A DNA stretch of 9,561 bases from Pyrinomonadaceae bacterium (GCA_025929655.1 JAICPV010000055.1:1-9561); one strand, 5' to 3'. Positions 1 through 6,231 are shown, counted from the stretch's first letter. The notes: generated by a model from the letters alone, not told the origin. Numbers and translations: made by a program.

Positions 1-15
1 AATGTTAGTTATTCG

Positions 16-342
16 TTATTCGCTGTCTAAGGCCTTTTCGATCGCGTCGGGATCGATCGCGTAATGAGTTGCGTGGTAGATCGGTTTGCCGTCGCGGATG
101 ACGAAGACCTGAGGCGACTGGTGAACGCGGCCGGTGCGGTCGGCGATCTCGTTTGAGATGTCGCGGTCGTCCTGCACGACGACCAAATGCACGTCTCGAC
201 CGACGCCGTCGACCATCTCCATCACATGCGATGAAATGCCGCAAAGCCGGCTGTGCTTGAAGATCACGACGGGCTTTTCGGCCGAACGTTTGAACAGTTC
301 TTCGAGCGATTCGCTCGTTTTAAGAGGTAAAAAGTTAGCCAT
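16..342 (-). CDS. ytxJ: YtxJ-like bacillithiol-system monothiol thioredoxin-fold protein (DUF2847)
   Basis: A 108-residue cytoplasmic protein of the thioredoxin-fold YtxJ/DUF2847 family, which is associated with bacillithiol (BSH) redox chemistry and probably acts as a monothiol bacilliredoxin-like reductant of mixed disulfides. The active site is visible as FKHSRLCGISS (about residues 28-38): a single Cys34 followed by G-I-S, so CxxS-like rather than CxxC. The family's cis-proline region is HQSPQVFVIRDGK (74-86, cis-Pro at 77), followed by the conserved HATHYAID stretch (90-97). Length matches the family (about 108 residues). It is the last gene of a minus-strand operon; its ATG overlaps the stop of the membrane-protein gene by 8 bases (ATGGCTAA), suggesting translational coupling. 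No clear Shine-Dalgarno is seen. Family assignment is firm; the bacillithiol link is family knowledge, not visible here. Confidence 0.9.
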   Translation of the reverse strand: MANFLPLKTSESLEELFKRSAEKPVVIFKHSRLCGISSHVMEMVDGVGRDVHLVVVQDDRDISNEIADRTGRVHQSPQVFVIRDGKPIYHATHYAIDPDAIEKALDSE

Positions 343-1039
343 TTCGAAAACTTAGATGCCGCGGAAAGACCTTACGATACGCAACCATTGACGTGGCTGT
401 CAAAATCGGGATCATCAGGTAAATTCCGACGCAGAGCATCAGCTCGCCCACGATGATCAGGCCGAATTGGACGACGATCAGCCCGCCGATCCCGCCGGCA
501 TTCTTCAATGCCGCCCTCGCACTCAATTTTATCGCATCTATCGCATTCAGCCCGCGGTCCACCATAAGCGGGAATGCGAAAATGATCAGCGAATGCAGGC
601 AGGTCATCACGATCGCGATCACGATGTCCACAACCAAAGCCACCGCCAACGTACCGAGCAGAATAGACGGATCGACATTCTCGCCCATCACTGCAAGCGT
701 TATCAGCGGCGAATACATTGTGAAGAAAACCGCGACGATGTAAACGACGATCGGTATAACAAATAGCAGCGTTATCGGAATGCTCGGGGCGAGATATTTC
801 ATCCCGAGCCATAGGTCGTCGAACTTCACTTCGCCGCCGTCGATCTTTCGCAGGTAGCAGATCATGATCCCGCATACCATCGCACCCAACAGGACGTAAA
901 ACGTCACGCCCGCGATCATGCCGCCGACGATCGAGATGGCAAAGAGCATCCAGTAGTCGTTCCGGATCAACGCCCAGGCTTCCCTGACGCATTCGATCGG
1001 CCGTATCGCTCCGGCGTTAAAAGAAAGGTCAGCCTGCAT
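335..1039 (-). CDS. Multi-pass integral membrane protein, unknown function
   Basis: A 234-residue hydrophobic protein with about five to six predicted membrane spans, judged by eye: roughly 29-63 (one long or two short), 84-108, 125-158 (probably two) and 183-217. The N-terminal part (REAWALIRNDYWMLF, 20-33) and the loop LRKIDGGEVKFDDLWLGMKY (63-82) resemble the general pattern of small bacterial membrane proteins such as the DUF975/DUF2189/BPSS1780 types: an amphipathic start, a G-rich helix pair, then a 'DGG...F.DL..G' cytoplasmic loop. I cannot assign a family with confidence. There is no signal peptide cleavage site and no catalytic motif. It sits between the phosphorylase (11-base overlap, ATGCAGGCTGA) and ytxJ (8-base overlap), so the three are very likely co-transcribed. 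The overlaps fix both ends well. Role unknown; no transporter or enzyme identity should be inferred. Confidence 0.85.
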   Translation of the reverse strand: MQADLSFNAGAIRPIECVREAWALIRNDYWMLFAISIVGGMIAGVTFYVLLGAMVCGIMICYLRKIDGGEVKFDDLWLGMKYLAPSIPITLLFVIPIVVYIVAVFFTMYSPLITLAVMGENVDPSILLGTLAVALVVDIVIAIVMTCLHSLIIFAFPLMVDRGLNAIDAIKLSARAALKNAGGIGGLIVVQFGLIIVGELMLCVGIYLMIPILTATSMVAYRKVFPRHLSFRNG

Positions 1040-3176
1040 TGTAGATCTCGCGGATGTAATTGTTAACCATCCGGTCGCTGGTGAATTGGGGCGTAAGTGA
1101 GGCGATGGCGTTCTTCATCATAGCGACCCAGTCGTGAGGGACGCCCCTCTCGTCTTTTTTATAAAACGTCGGGATGATCTGGTTTTCCAGGGTTTCGTAC
1201 AGCGATGCTGCGTCGGCGGCATCTGTGGCTTCATCGGTCTCTTCGTTGTGGTCGGTGCCGATGCAAAAGCCGTTCTCCCCGTTGAAACCCTCGATCCACC
1301 ATCCGTCAAGGATCGAGAAATTGAGCACGCCGTTCATCGCGGCCTTCATCCCGCTCGTACCGCTTGCCTCCATCGGACGGCGAGGCAAATTCATCCAAAC
1401 GTCGACGCCCTGCACCAGATACCGTGCTACTTCCTGGTCGTAATCCTCGATGAAGACCGCACGGTCCTGCCAGCTCGAATCGTGGTTGATCCGCATCAGG
1501 TCCTGCAGAATTTTCTTTGCCGTGTTGTCCTGCGGGTGAGCTTTGCCGGCGAACACGAACTGAACGGGCCGCTCTTTATCGTTGACCATCTTCAAAAGCC
1601 GGTCCATATCGGAGACGATCAGGTTCCAGCGTTTGTACTGAGCGACCCGGCGTGCGAATCCGATCGTCAACGCCTCGGGAGAAAACAGATCGCGTGTATC
1701 GGTGCGTTCGTTGATCGTGTCGATGGTTCCTGTGTCTTTTCGTCTTGTTCGTTCACGAATGAAAGCTATTAGAACGTTTTTCAATAGAATGTGAGTTTTC
1801 CATATATCGTCGTCGGCCAGGTTCCAAATCGCTTCAGGCCACCGATCTTTATCGCGTGCGATCTTCTGCCATTCGTCTCCTATGTTTTTTTCGAACAAAG
1901 CCTGAAACGACGGTGCTATCCATGTCGGGTGATGCACGCCGTTGGTAATATGCGAAATTGGAACGGCACCAGCGTCCGAAAGATCGGGAAACATCTTTTG
2001 CCAAAGCCCGCGGGAAACCTCGCCGTGCTTTTCGCTGACGCCATTCGAAGTGCGGCACATCCTGATCGCCAGTGGCGTCATTCCGAAATACTCTTTATCG
2101 TTTGAAAGATCGGCCCGGCCTAAGGCAAGGAACTCATTTTCGCTCAGTTTCAGCGATTCAATGTATTCCTTGCTGAAGCATCCGAATAGATCGTCCGGCG
2201 GAAACTGGTCGTTGCCTGCCGCGACCGGCGTATGCGTGGTGAAAACGCATTTCGGGCGAACAGCCTCAACGGCATCCGAAAAACTCTGTTCCGGATTTTC
2301 CTCAAGATACTCGTGCACTAACTCCAGCGTCGAAAACGCCGCGTGGCCTTCATTCAAATGATAGACCGATGGGTCAACGCCGAGCTTTCTTAACAGACGG
2401 ACGCCGCCGATACCCAACACCTTTTCCTGTACGATCCGCGTTTCCGTGTCGCCGCCGTAGAGATGGCCGGTGATCATGCGGTCGACCTCGGCATTCTGGC
2501 CGATATTTGTGTCGAGCAGATAAAGCGGGATCCGTCCTATCTGGGCGAGCCACGCCTGTGCATAGACTTCCCGTCCGCGAATGTGAACCATCACGGTGAC
2601 GCGTTCGCGATTCGCGTCGATAACAGGTTCGATCGCGAGGCCGTAAGTGAAGATGTTTGTGTAATGCTCTTCCTGCCAGCCGTCGTGCGAGATGTCCTGG
2701 CGGAAATATCCGTAGCGGTAGAGCAGGCCGATCGCGACCAGCGGCAGATTCAGGTCGCTTGCAGATTTGAGGTGGTCTCCCGCGAGGATTCCCAAACCGC
2801 CTGAATAGATCGGCAGCGACGTGTGTACGCCGTATTCCGCGCAAAAATATGCAGCCGGACGCTCTGGGGAAACCTGTTCGTAGATCTTCGGCTTTCCCGC
2901 AATGTAAGCATCGAATTTCTCGGCGAACGCCCGAAGTTTCTTTAAATAATCCGGGTCGGATGCGTTCTGCCAGAGCAGCAGCTCGCTCGTGTCGCTGAGC
3001 ATCTTCTGCGGGTGCTGCTCGACCCTGTCCCACAGCATCGAATCCAGATCGCGAAAAAGCTGTACGCCCTCAGGATGCCAGCACCAGTAGAAATTTTTCG
3101 ACAGGCGCTCAAGGTCCTTGATCGGCTCGGGCAAACTAATGCCGGGCGGTTGGTAAGAATGAAATGTTTGGTCCAT
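1029..3176 (-). CDS. glgP: Alpha-glucan phosphorylase (GT35 family, PLP-dependent)
   Basis: A 715-residue cytoplasmic enzyme that releases glucose-1-phosphate from alpha-1,4-glucans (glycogen or maltodextrin) with phosphate. It is of the shorter, divergent phosphorylase class (TIGR02094 type, similar in size to Thermotoga AgpA) rather than the about 800-residue E. coli GlgP/MalP class. The N-terminal DUF3417-like segment (about 14-115) contains SKNFYWCWHPEG. Further motifs are SGGLGILAGDHLKSASDL (125-142), HLNEGHAAF (273-281), THTPVAAGND (314-323) and FARRVAQYKR (507-516). The pyridoxal-phosphate motif EASGTSGMKAAMNG (603-616) has Lys611 as the expected Schiff-base lysine. All expected core motifs are intact and no frameshift is seen. 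The chosen ATG lies about 30 bases below a good sigma70-type promoter (3212-3240). First gene of the operon with the membrane protein and ytxJ; no other glycogen genes are in the window. The gene symbol is by family; substrate preference cannot be read from sequence. Confidence 0.96.
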   Translation of the reverse strand: MDQTFHSYQPPGISLPEPIKDLERLSKNFYWCWHPEGVQLFRDLDSMLWDRVEQHPQKMLSDTSELLLWQNASDPDYLKKLRAFAEKFDAYIAGKPKIYEQVSPERPAAYFCAEYGVHTSLPIYSGGLGILAGDHLKSASDLNLPLVAIGLLYRYGYFRQDISHDGWQEEHYTNIFTYGLAIEPVIDANRERVTVMVHIRGREVYAQAWLAQIGRIPLYLLDTNIGQNAEVDRMITGHLYGGDTETRIVQEKVLGIGGVRLLRKLGVDPSVYHLNEGHAAFSTLELVHEYLEENPEQSFSDAVEAVRPKCVFTTHTPVAAGNDQFPPDDLFGCFSKEYIESLKLSENEFLALGRADLSNDKEYFGMTPLAIRMCRTSNGVSEKHGEVSRGLWQKMFPDLSDAGAVPISHITNGVHHPTWIAPSFQALFEKNIGDEWQKIARDKDRWPEAIWNLADDDIWKTHILLKNVLIAFIRERTRRKDTGTIDTINERTDTRDLFSPEALTIGFARRVAQYKRWNLIVSDMDRLLKMVNDKERPVQFVFAGKAHPQDNTAKKILQDLMRINHDSSWQDRAVFIEDYDQEVARYLVQGVDVWMNLPRRPMEASGTSGMKAAMNGVLNFSILDGWWIEGFNGENGFCIGTDHNEETDEATDAADAASLYETLENQIIPTFYKKDERGVPHDWVAMMKNAIASLTPQFTSDRMVNNYIREIYNAG

Positions 3177-3211
3177 TTTGAGGCGATGAGGATTTTTGGT
3201 TCGAAAAATTG

Positions 3212-3240
3212 AATATAAACGATGCTATTCGCCTTATCAA
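3212..3240 (-). promoter_or_regulatory. Sigma70-type promoter for the phosphorylase operon
   Basis: Reading the minus strand, TTGATA (3240-3235) and TATATT (3217-3212) are separated by exactly 17 bases. Each hexamer matches the consensus at five of six positions. A start about 7 bases downstream would give a leader of roughly 30 bases before the glgP ATG at 3176. Position, spacing and match agree, but Acidobacteriota promoters are poorly defined, so this remains a prediction. Confidence 0.6.
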
Positions 3241-3336
3241 TCAGTAAGGAGAAGTGGGGGCAGGCCGCCTTCCTGACTGCAGTTATTTACAAAGAGCGGT
3301 TCCCACGACGTGTTTAGTTGAAACAATGCACCTTAA

Positions 3337-3359
3337 CTGTAAGGGCGGGTGCCCCGCCC
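3337..3359. repeat. Perfect 7-bp palindrome, REP-like, between glgP promoter and macrodomain gene
   Basis: GGGCGGG (3343-3349) and CCCGCCC (3353-3359) form a perfect 7-bp GC-only stem around the 3-base loop TGC. It lies 11 bases past the stop of the minus-strand macrodomain gene and has no T-run, so it is not a classical intrinsic terminator, although it could act as a 3' mRNA stabiliser. The flank CTGTAAGGGCGGG (3337-3349) matches 11 of 13 bases of CCGTAAGGGAGGG at 9517-9529 in the repeat at the window's right end, suggesting one dispersed REP-like family. Confidence 0.5.
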
Positions 3360-3370
3360 GAGCTCAAGTT

Positions 3371-3928
3371 TCACAATGCATGACTATTAAGAAATGCCAG
3401 CATATCTTCCTGGCCGAAGAAAACTAATCGCACTTCCTCTACGGATGTTCCGCCGTGGATGAATTCTCGAACAGTGGTCGATGCGATCTTTGCCGCTTCG
3501 GCTTTCGGATAGCCGTAAACGCCTGTCGAGATTGCAGGAAACGCGACCGACTTGAGCTCATGTTTCGCGGCCAGCAAAAGTGAATTTCGATAACATGCAG
3601 CCAGGAGCCTTTCTTCCTCGCCGTTGTGCTGCCCGAAGATCGGGCCCACTGTGTGGATAACGAATTTTGCAGGCAATTCTCCGGCAGTTGTAATGACGGC
3701 CTCACCGGTCGGCAATCCGTCAGGATAGTTTTCCTTACGAATGCGTTTACATTCTTCGAGTATTGTCTCGCCGCCTTTGGAATGAATAGCTCCGTCTACG
3801 CCGGAGCCGCCCATGAGCGATTTATTCGCGGCATTGACGATCGCATCAACATCCTGTTCGGTAATGTCTCCGAGCGTGACGACCACGCGCCCGATCGACT
3901 TGCCCATTTCTTCATCGAATCCCGACAT
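3371..3928 (-). CDS. Macrodomain protein, O-acetyl-ADP-ribose deacetylase (YmdB/MacroD type)
   Basis: A 185-residue soluble protein that is almost entirely one macrodomain. The family hydrolyses O-acetyl-ADP-ribose and can remove mono-ADP-ribose from acidic residues or other substrates. Visible signatures in order: GDIT (20-23), VNAAN (31-35, with the conserved Asn), GSGVDGAIH (41-49, the MacroD-type catalytic loop with Asp45), PTGEAVITTAGELPAKFVIH (73-92), then HTVGP (92-96) and AFPAISTGVYGYP (129-141), the phosphate-binding loop. Length fits the family (about 170-190). The gene is monocistronic on the minus strand and divergent from the small zinc-ribbon gene, with 79 bases between the starts. 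No strong Shine-Dalgarno. No ADP-ribosyltransferase, NAD-consuming toxin or sirtuin is beside it, so a toxin-antitoxin or defence role is not supported here; a housekeeping role is more likely. Confidence 0.93.
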   Translation of the reverse strand: MSGFDEEMGKSIGRVVVTLGDITEQDVDAIVNAANKSLMGGSGVDGAIHSKGGETILEECKRIRKENYPDGLPTGEAVITTAGELPAKFVIHTVGPIFGQHNGEEERLLAACYRNSLLLAAKHELKSVAFPAISTGVYGYPKAEAAKIASTTVREFIHGGTSVEEVRLVFFGQEDMLAFLNSHAL

Positions 3929-4007
3929 AGCAAATCACTTTACTGCAAGCCGCTGCGTTCCGCTAGTTTGGCGAATCGCTCCCGGCAATGTAGTAAAATA
4001 TTCAAAT

Positions 4008-4280
4008 ATGCATGAGCGCGATATCTTTGACGAAAAGCAGGAGATCAAGAAAGCGAGCTTTGCTTGCCCGTTTTGCCGCGAGCGAAACGACTACGACATT
4101 CGCTGGATGAAGCGGACAAAGAAGAAGAACGGGCCGCGAAATCTCAACGAGCATGACCGTGCCCGTTTCGAAAAATCGCGCGATTACATGGTACGCATAG
4201 ACGACCAGTTGATGTGCAGGAATATGCGCTGCCGGAAGCGGTTCGAAATTCCGAGCTCGCAATCGGTCGTTTTTATTTAA
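4008..4280 (+). CDS. Small basic zinc-ribbon-like protein, unknown function
   Basis: A 90-residue protein rich in Arg and Lys. It carries two cysteine pairs: CPFC (Cys20, Cys23) in the N-terminal third and CRNMRC (Cys70, Cys75) near the C-terminus. Together these look like a C-X2-C ... C-X4-C zinc ribbon with a 46-residue insert that contains a very basic stretch (RWMKRTKKKNGPRN, 32-45). The reading frame stays open upstream to 3813, but that part is antisense to the macrodomain gene; the ATG at 4008 lies in the intergenic gap and is preferred. There is no obvious Shine-Dalgarno, and an AT-rich TAAAAT (3994-3999) is very close to the ATG, so the transcript could be nearly leaderless. I do not recognise the family. 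Nucleic-acid binding is a reasonable guess from the charge and cysteines, no more. It is followed 68 bases later by the DUF6335-like gene on the same strand. Confidence 0.7.
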   Translation: MHERDIFDEKQEIKKASFACPFCRERNDYDIRWMKRTKKKNGPRNLNEHDRARFEKSRDYMVRIDDQLMCRNMRCRKRFEIPSSQSVVFI

Positions 4281-4330
4281 TTCTGTCCGCTGCTGTACGT
4301 GATATGCTTTCGAAATCCCGTACCTTTTCC

Positions 4331-4339
4331 AGAAAGGAG
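4331..4339 (+). promoter_or_regulatory. Strong Shine-Dalgarno that sets the start of the DUF6335-like gene
   Basis: AGAAAGGAG ends 9 bases before the ATG at 4349. The frame is open further upstream to 4214, inside the preceding gene, but this site and the loss of protein-like composition upstream make 4349 the real start. It is the clearest ribosome-binding site in the window; most other genes here show none. Confidence 0.75.
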
Positions 4340-4348
4340 CCACAAATT

Positions 4349-4732
4349 ATGAACGGCAGGCAGCTTGAATTTTACGAGAACGAAGAACCCGTTGACGAGG
4401 AAATGCAGGCGGAGATCGACGACGAGATAGCCCGCGTTCCTCAGGCGCCCAACGAGCTCCTGGAGCGGCTGGACGACCATCACTCGTCAAGCCCGCGCGA
4501 TTCGGGCGGCGACATCGACGCCCAGTGGGAAGAGGTCAATACCTCGGGTTCCGAAGCGGTTTTTGGACATAATCCAACGCCCGATCAATCCGACGTCGAA
4601 GAGAATGCTCACGCGATGGGAATCGACTTCGCCGACAATGAGCCGCTCGAGGTGGTCGAAAAGATCCGCAAACGCGACCGCGATCGTTTCGAGTTGAATG
4701 AAAGCTCAAAATCAACCGAAGATATGATTTGA
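4349..4732 (+). CDS. DUF6335-like acidic protein, unknown function
   Basis: A 127-residue, strongly acidic, soluble protein without signal peptide, membrane span or cysteine. The central part GGDIDAQWEEVNTSGSEAVFG (about 53-73) followed by HNPTPDQSDVEENAHAMGIDF (74-94) and a C-terminal basic segment EKIRKRDRDRFEL (104-116) matches what I recall of DUF6335 proteins: GD(V/I)DA.W, then G.NPTPDQ..V......GI.YADNEPL and a final ..RD..R.EL. They are known mainly from cyanobacteria and some other environmental bacteria, with no assigned biochemical role. The first 45 residues are a Glu/Asp-rich tail (EPVDEEMQAEIDDEIARVP, 13-31). The start is fixed by a strong Shine-Dalgarno at 4331-4339. It follows the small zinc-ribbon gene and ends upstream of a REP-like element and a terminator. 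Stress-related function has been guessed for such proteins; nothing here proves it. Confidence 0.8.
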   Translation: MNGRQLEFYENEEPVDEEMQAEIDDEIARVPQAPNELLERLDDHHSSSPRDSGGDIDAQWEEVNTSGSEAVFGHNPTPDQSDVEENAHAMGIDFADNEPLEVVEKIRKRDRDRFELNESSKSTEDMI

Positions 4733-4738
4733 CGTAAT

Positions 4739-4780
4739 GCGGGCTGTTAGCCTGCAGGATCGACAGGCTACAGCCTGTCG
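4739..4780. repeat. REP-like doublet of two short hairpins
   Basis: Two adjacent palindromes lie between the stop of the DUF6335-like gene and the terminator. The first is GCGGGCT-GTT-AGCCTGC (4739-4755), a 7-bp stem with one G/T mismatch that can pair as G-U in RNA. The second is CGACAGGCT-AC-AGCCTGTCG (4761-4780), a perfect 9-bp stem. They share the AGCCTG/CAGGCT core. Paired small hairpins of this kind in a convergent intergenic spot are typical of REP/BIME elements. Copy number elsewhere cannot be seen from here. Confidence 0.6.
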
Positions 4781-4787
4781 TACAATT

Positions 4788-4819
4788 AAAAAGGCTGCGA
4801 CGAATCGCAGCCTTTTTTT
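4788..4819. terminator. Bidirectional intrinsic terminator between convergent genes
   Basis: GGCTGCGA (4793-4800), loop CGAA, TCGCAGCC (4805-4812): a perfect 8-bp GC-rich stem with a tetraloop. It is flanked by five A on the left (4788-4792) and seven T on the right (4813-4819), so it gives a T-run in both directions. It sits between the end of the plus-strand DUF6335-like gene (4732) and the end of the minus-strand TonB-like gene (4838), and serves both. Confidence 0.9.
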
Positions 4820-4837
4820 CGTTAGGTTAGAGAGGGA

Positions 4838-6139
4838 TCAATAAATGTTGAAACCGTAATCAAAGGTCACGACCACCGATTGCGGTACGCCGTTGATCAT
4901 CTTCGGCTTAAAGCGGATCTGCCGAGCGGCCGCGATCGCCTGCTCCGTCAAACCGTGCGGAAGACGTGTGACCGGCGTGATGCTGCCGATCGCACCCGAG
5001 GCGAGCAGCGTGATCTTCAGACGAACGCTTCCCTGCACGTTGTTCGTACGGGCCGCATCGGTATATGTAGCTTTCGGCTTCGAAATGATCTGAAGCGGAG
5101 TAGTCACTGCTTTGACAGTCGGAGGTGGGCCACCCCTGCTTCCGCCGCCTTCACCATCGCCGTCTCCATTTCCATCGCCGTTGCCGCTGCCGTATCCGGA
5201 ACCCGTACCACTGCCGGTACCCGTTCCACGGCCGCTGCCCTGGCCGGTGCCAACTCCTGTGCCGATGCCGCCGCCGGTGCCGGGACCGTTAGAAAGGCCC
5301 TGGAATTTCGAGTTTGGATCGCCCCACCGATCAAAATTCTTTGCGAACTTCATGTTGCCTTCCGTCGAAGGAGGTGGCAATTCAAGCGGGTTATCGAGCC
5401 GCGGCACGTGCACATTCGGCGCTCTTTGAGGATTCGGCGTCTGATCGACCAGGTCGCCCTGATTCACGGGATCCGGCTCTTCCCGGCCGCCCCCACCGCC
5501 GCCGCCGTCGTCATCGTCTTTCTTCTTTTCTTCCTGCTTGACCTCTTCCGTCATCATCGGGTCATCGACGATAACAGCCGAGAAAAGACGGCCGTCGTCG
5601 ATCGCGCCGATGTCCAATGCCTTGTCGAAGATCGACCAAACAGTCGCCACCAGCGCCACCGTGAGGCAAAAGACAGCTGACCCTAGCAACAGCATATTCC
5701 TCTGCTTCGAATTCTTTTCCTCGATAACGGTGATGTAGTATCCGCCATCGAGAGCTTCCGGGGTTACCGTCATCGGACGAGGCTCGTCGGCATACATCGG
5801 TTGGGAAGCAAATATGGTGGTCGCAGCAGCAGCGGGAATCGAAACCGTAGGCGGCACCGTCTCTTCTTCGGCCGGAGCTTCAATTTCTTCTTCAACGGCG
5901 TCGGACGCTTCAAACGCGGGCACCGTCGCCTCGGGCGCGGCCGGCTCGTAAAATGTTTCCGCTGCCGCGATTTCAACAGGGGCAGCTTCAACCGGGGCAG
6001 CTTCGACCGGAGCGGCGCCGTTCTCGTTGACCGGATTCATCTCATATGCGGAAAGCGTATCGCCGCAAACAGGACAGAACCCAAACCGTTCGGCGAAGCC
6101 TTCGTCACACGAACTGCAATACTTTACAACTTTTCCCAT
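4838..6139 (-). CDS. Zinc-ribbon, single-span, TonB C-terminal-domain protein
   Basis: A 433-residue envelope protein of the energy-transducer TonB superfamily with unusual architecture. Residues 8-25 form a zinc ribbon (CSSC at 8-11, CPVC at 22-25). Residues 42-130 are Pro/Ala/Glu-rich and include three AAPVE repeats. One membrane span lies at about 148-170. A Lys/Asp cluster then a run of seven Gly follow (about 201-218), then a Pro-rich segment (about 222-260) and a Gly-Thr/Ser/Asp-rich linker (285-337). The C-terminus (about 345-433) is a TonB C-terminal domain, with the typical KPKATYTDAARTNNVQGSV opening and a final QIRFKPKMINGVPQSVVVTF. Topology is probably N-in, placing the ribbon in the cytoplasm and the TonB domain in the periplasm. 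The span lacks the Ser-His motif TonB uses with ExbB/ExbD, and neither partner gene is present. It could therefore be a structural or signalling TonB-like protein rather than a true energy transducer. A good promoter lies at 6204-6231. Confidence 0.88.
   Translation of the reverse strand: MGKVVKYCSSCDEGFAERFGFCPVCGDTLSAYEMNPVNENGAAPVEAAPVEAAPVEIAAAETFYEPAAPEATVPAFEASDAVEEEIEAPAEEETVPPTVSIPAAAATTIFASQPMYADEPRPMTVTPEALDGGYYITVIEEKNSKQRNMLLLGSAVFCLTVALVATVWSIFDKALDIGAIDDGRLFSAVIVDDPMMTEEVKQEEKKKDDDDGGGGGGGREEPDPVNQGDLVDQTPNPQRAPNVHVPRLDNPLELPPPSTEGNMKFAKNFDRWGDPNSKFQGLSNGPGTGGGIGTGVGTGQGSGRGTGTGSGTGSGYGSGNGDGNGDGDGEGGGSRGGPPPTVKAVTTPLQIISKPKATYTDAARTNNVQGSVRLKITLLASGAIGSITPVTRLPHGLTEQAIAAARQIRFKPKMINGVPQSVVVTFDYGFNIY
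5129..5287 (-). repeat. Gly-rich low-complexity coding tract in the TonB-like gene
   Basis: Encodes residues 285-337: alternating Gly with Thr, Ser, Val, Asp or Asn, in an imperfect 6-base period (GGT/GGC plus a variable codon). Probably a flexible periplasmic linker replacing the Pro-rich rod of classical TonB. Prone to length variation by slippage. Confidence 0.8.
5972..6016 (-). repeat. Three tandem 15-base units coding AAPVE
   Basis: Three nearly identical 15-base units (5972-5986, 5987-6001, 6002-6016) encode AAPVE three times (residues 42-56) just after the zinc ribbon of the TonB-like protein. The two units nearer 5972 differ at one base; the third differs at a few positions. This is a recent tandem expansion within a disordered linker. 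Confidence 0.8.
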
Positions 6140-6203
6140 CTCTTTCGACCTCTCGATTCAAATGTCCCGTGCTCCGCGCGGGCGAAAGAATTGATACCCA
6201 ATA

Positions 6204-6231
6204 ATTATAACCAGTTTCCAACGGATGTTAA
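6204..6231 (-). promoter_or_regulatory. Sigma70-type promoter for the TonB-like gene
   Basis: On the minus strand TTAACA (6231-6226) and a perfect TATAAT (6209-6204) are separated by 16 bases. The -35 matches five of six consensus positions. Predicted start near 6197, giving a leader of about 58 bases before the ATG at 6139, with purine-rich GAGAGG and AAAGAG just before that ATG. Confidence 0.65.

Noticed and set aside
1134..1772. Plus-strand 212-residue open frame
   Set aside because: Antisense shadow of the glucan phosphorylase gene, whose motifs (including the PLP site) are intact.
3813..4007. Upstream extension of the small zinc-ribbon frame by 65 residues
   Set aside because: It is antisense to the well-supported macrodomain gene, and its translation is Ser/Thr-rich and not protein-like; the ATG at 4008 in the gap is a better start.
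3990..4007. TAAAAT as a -10 box for the small zinc-ribbon gene
   Set aside because: No -35 at suitable spacing (best is TTGGCG at 20 bases) and the start would fall almost on the ATG; too weak to annotate.
3371..4280. Macrodomain plus small zinc protein as a toxin-antitoxin or NAD-based defence pair
   Set aside because: The genes are divergent, there is no ADP-ribosyltransferase, sirtuin or TIR domain, and the macrodomain shows ordinary YmdB/MacroD motifs.
4002..4343. Minus-strand 113-residue open frame covering the small zinc-ribbon gene
   Set aside because: The opposite strand has a paired-cysteine pattern typical of a real protein; this frame has no recognisable motif and no ribosome-binding site.
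4880..5680. Plus-strand 266-residue open frame
   Set aside because: Antisense to the TonB-like gene; its long Arg/Ala-rich composition arises from the Gly-rich repeats on the other strand.
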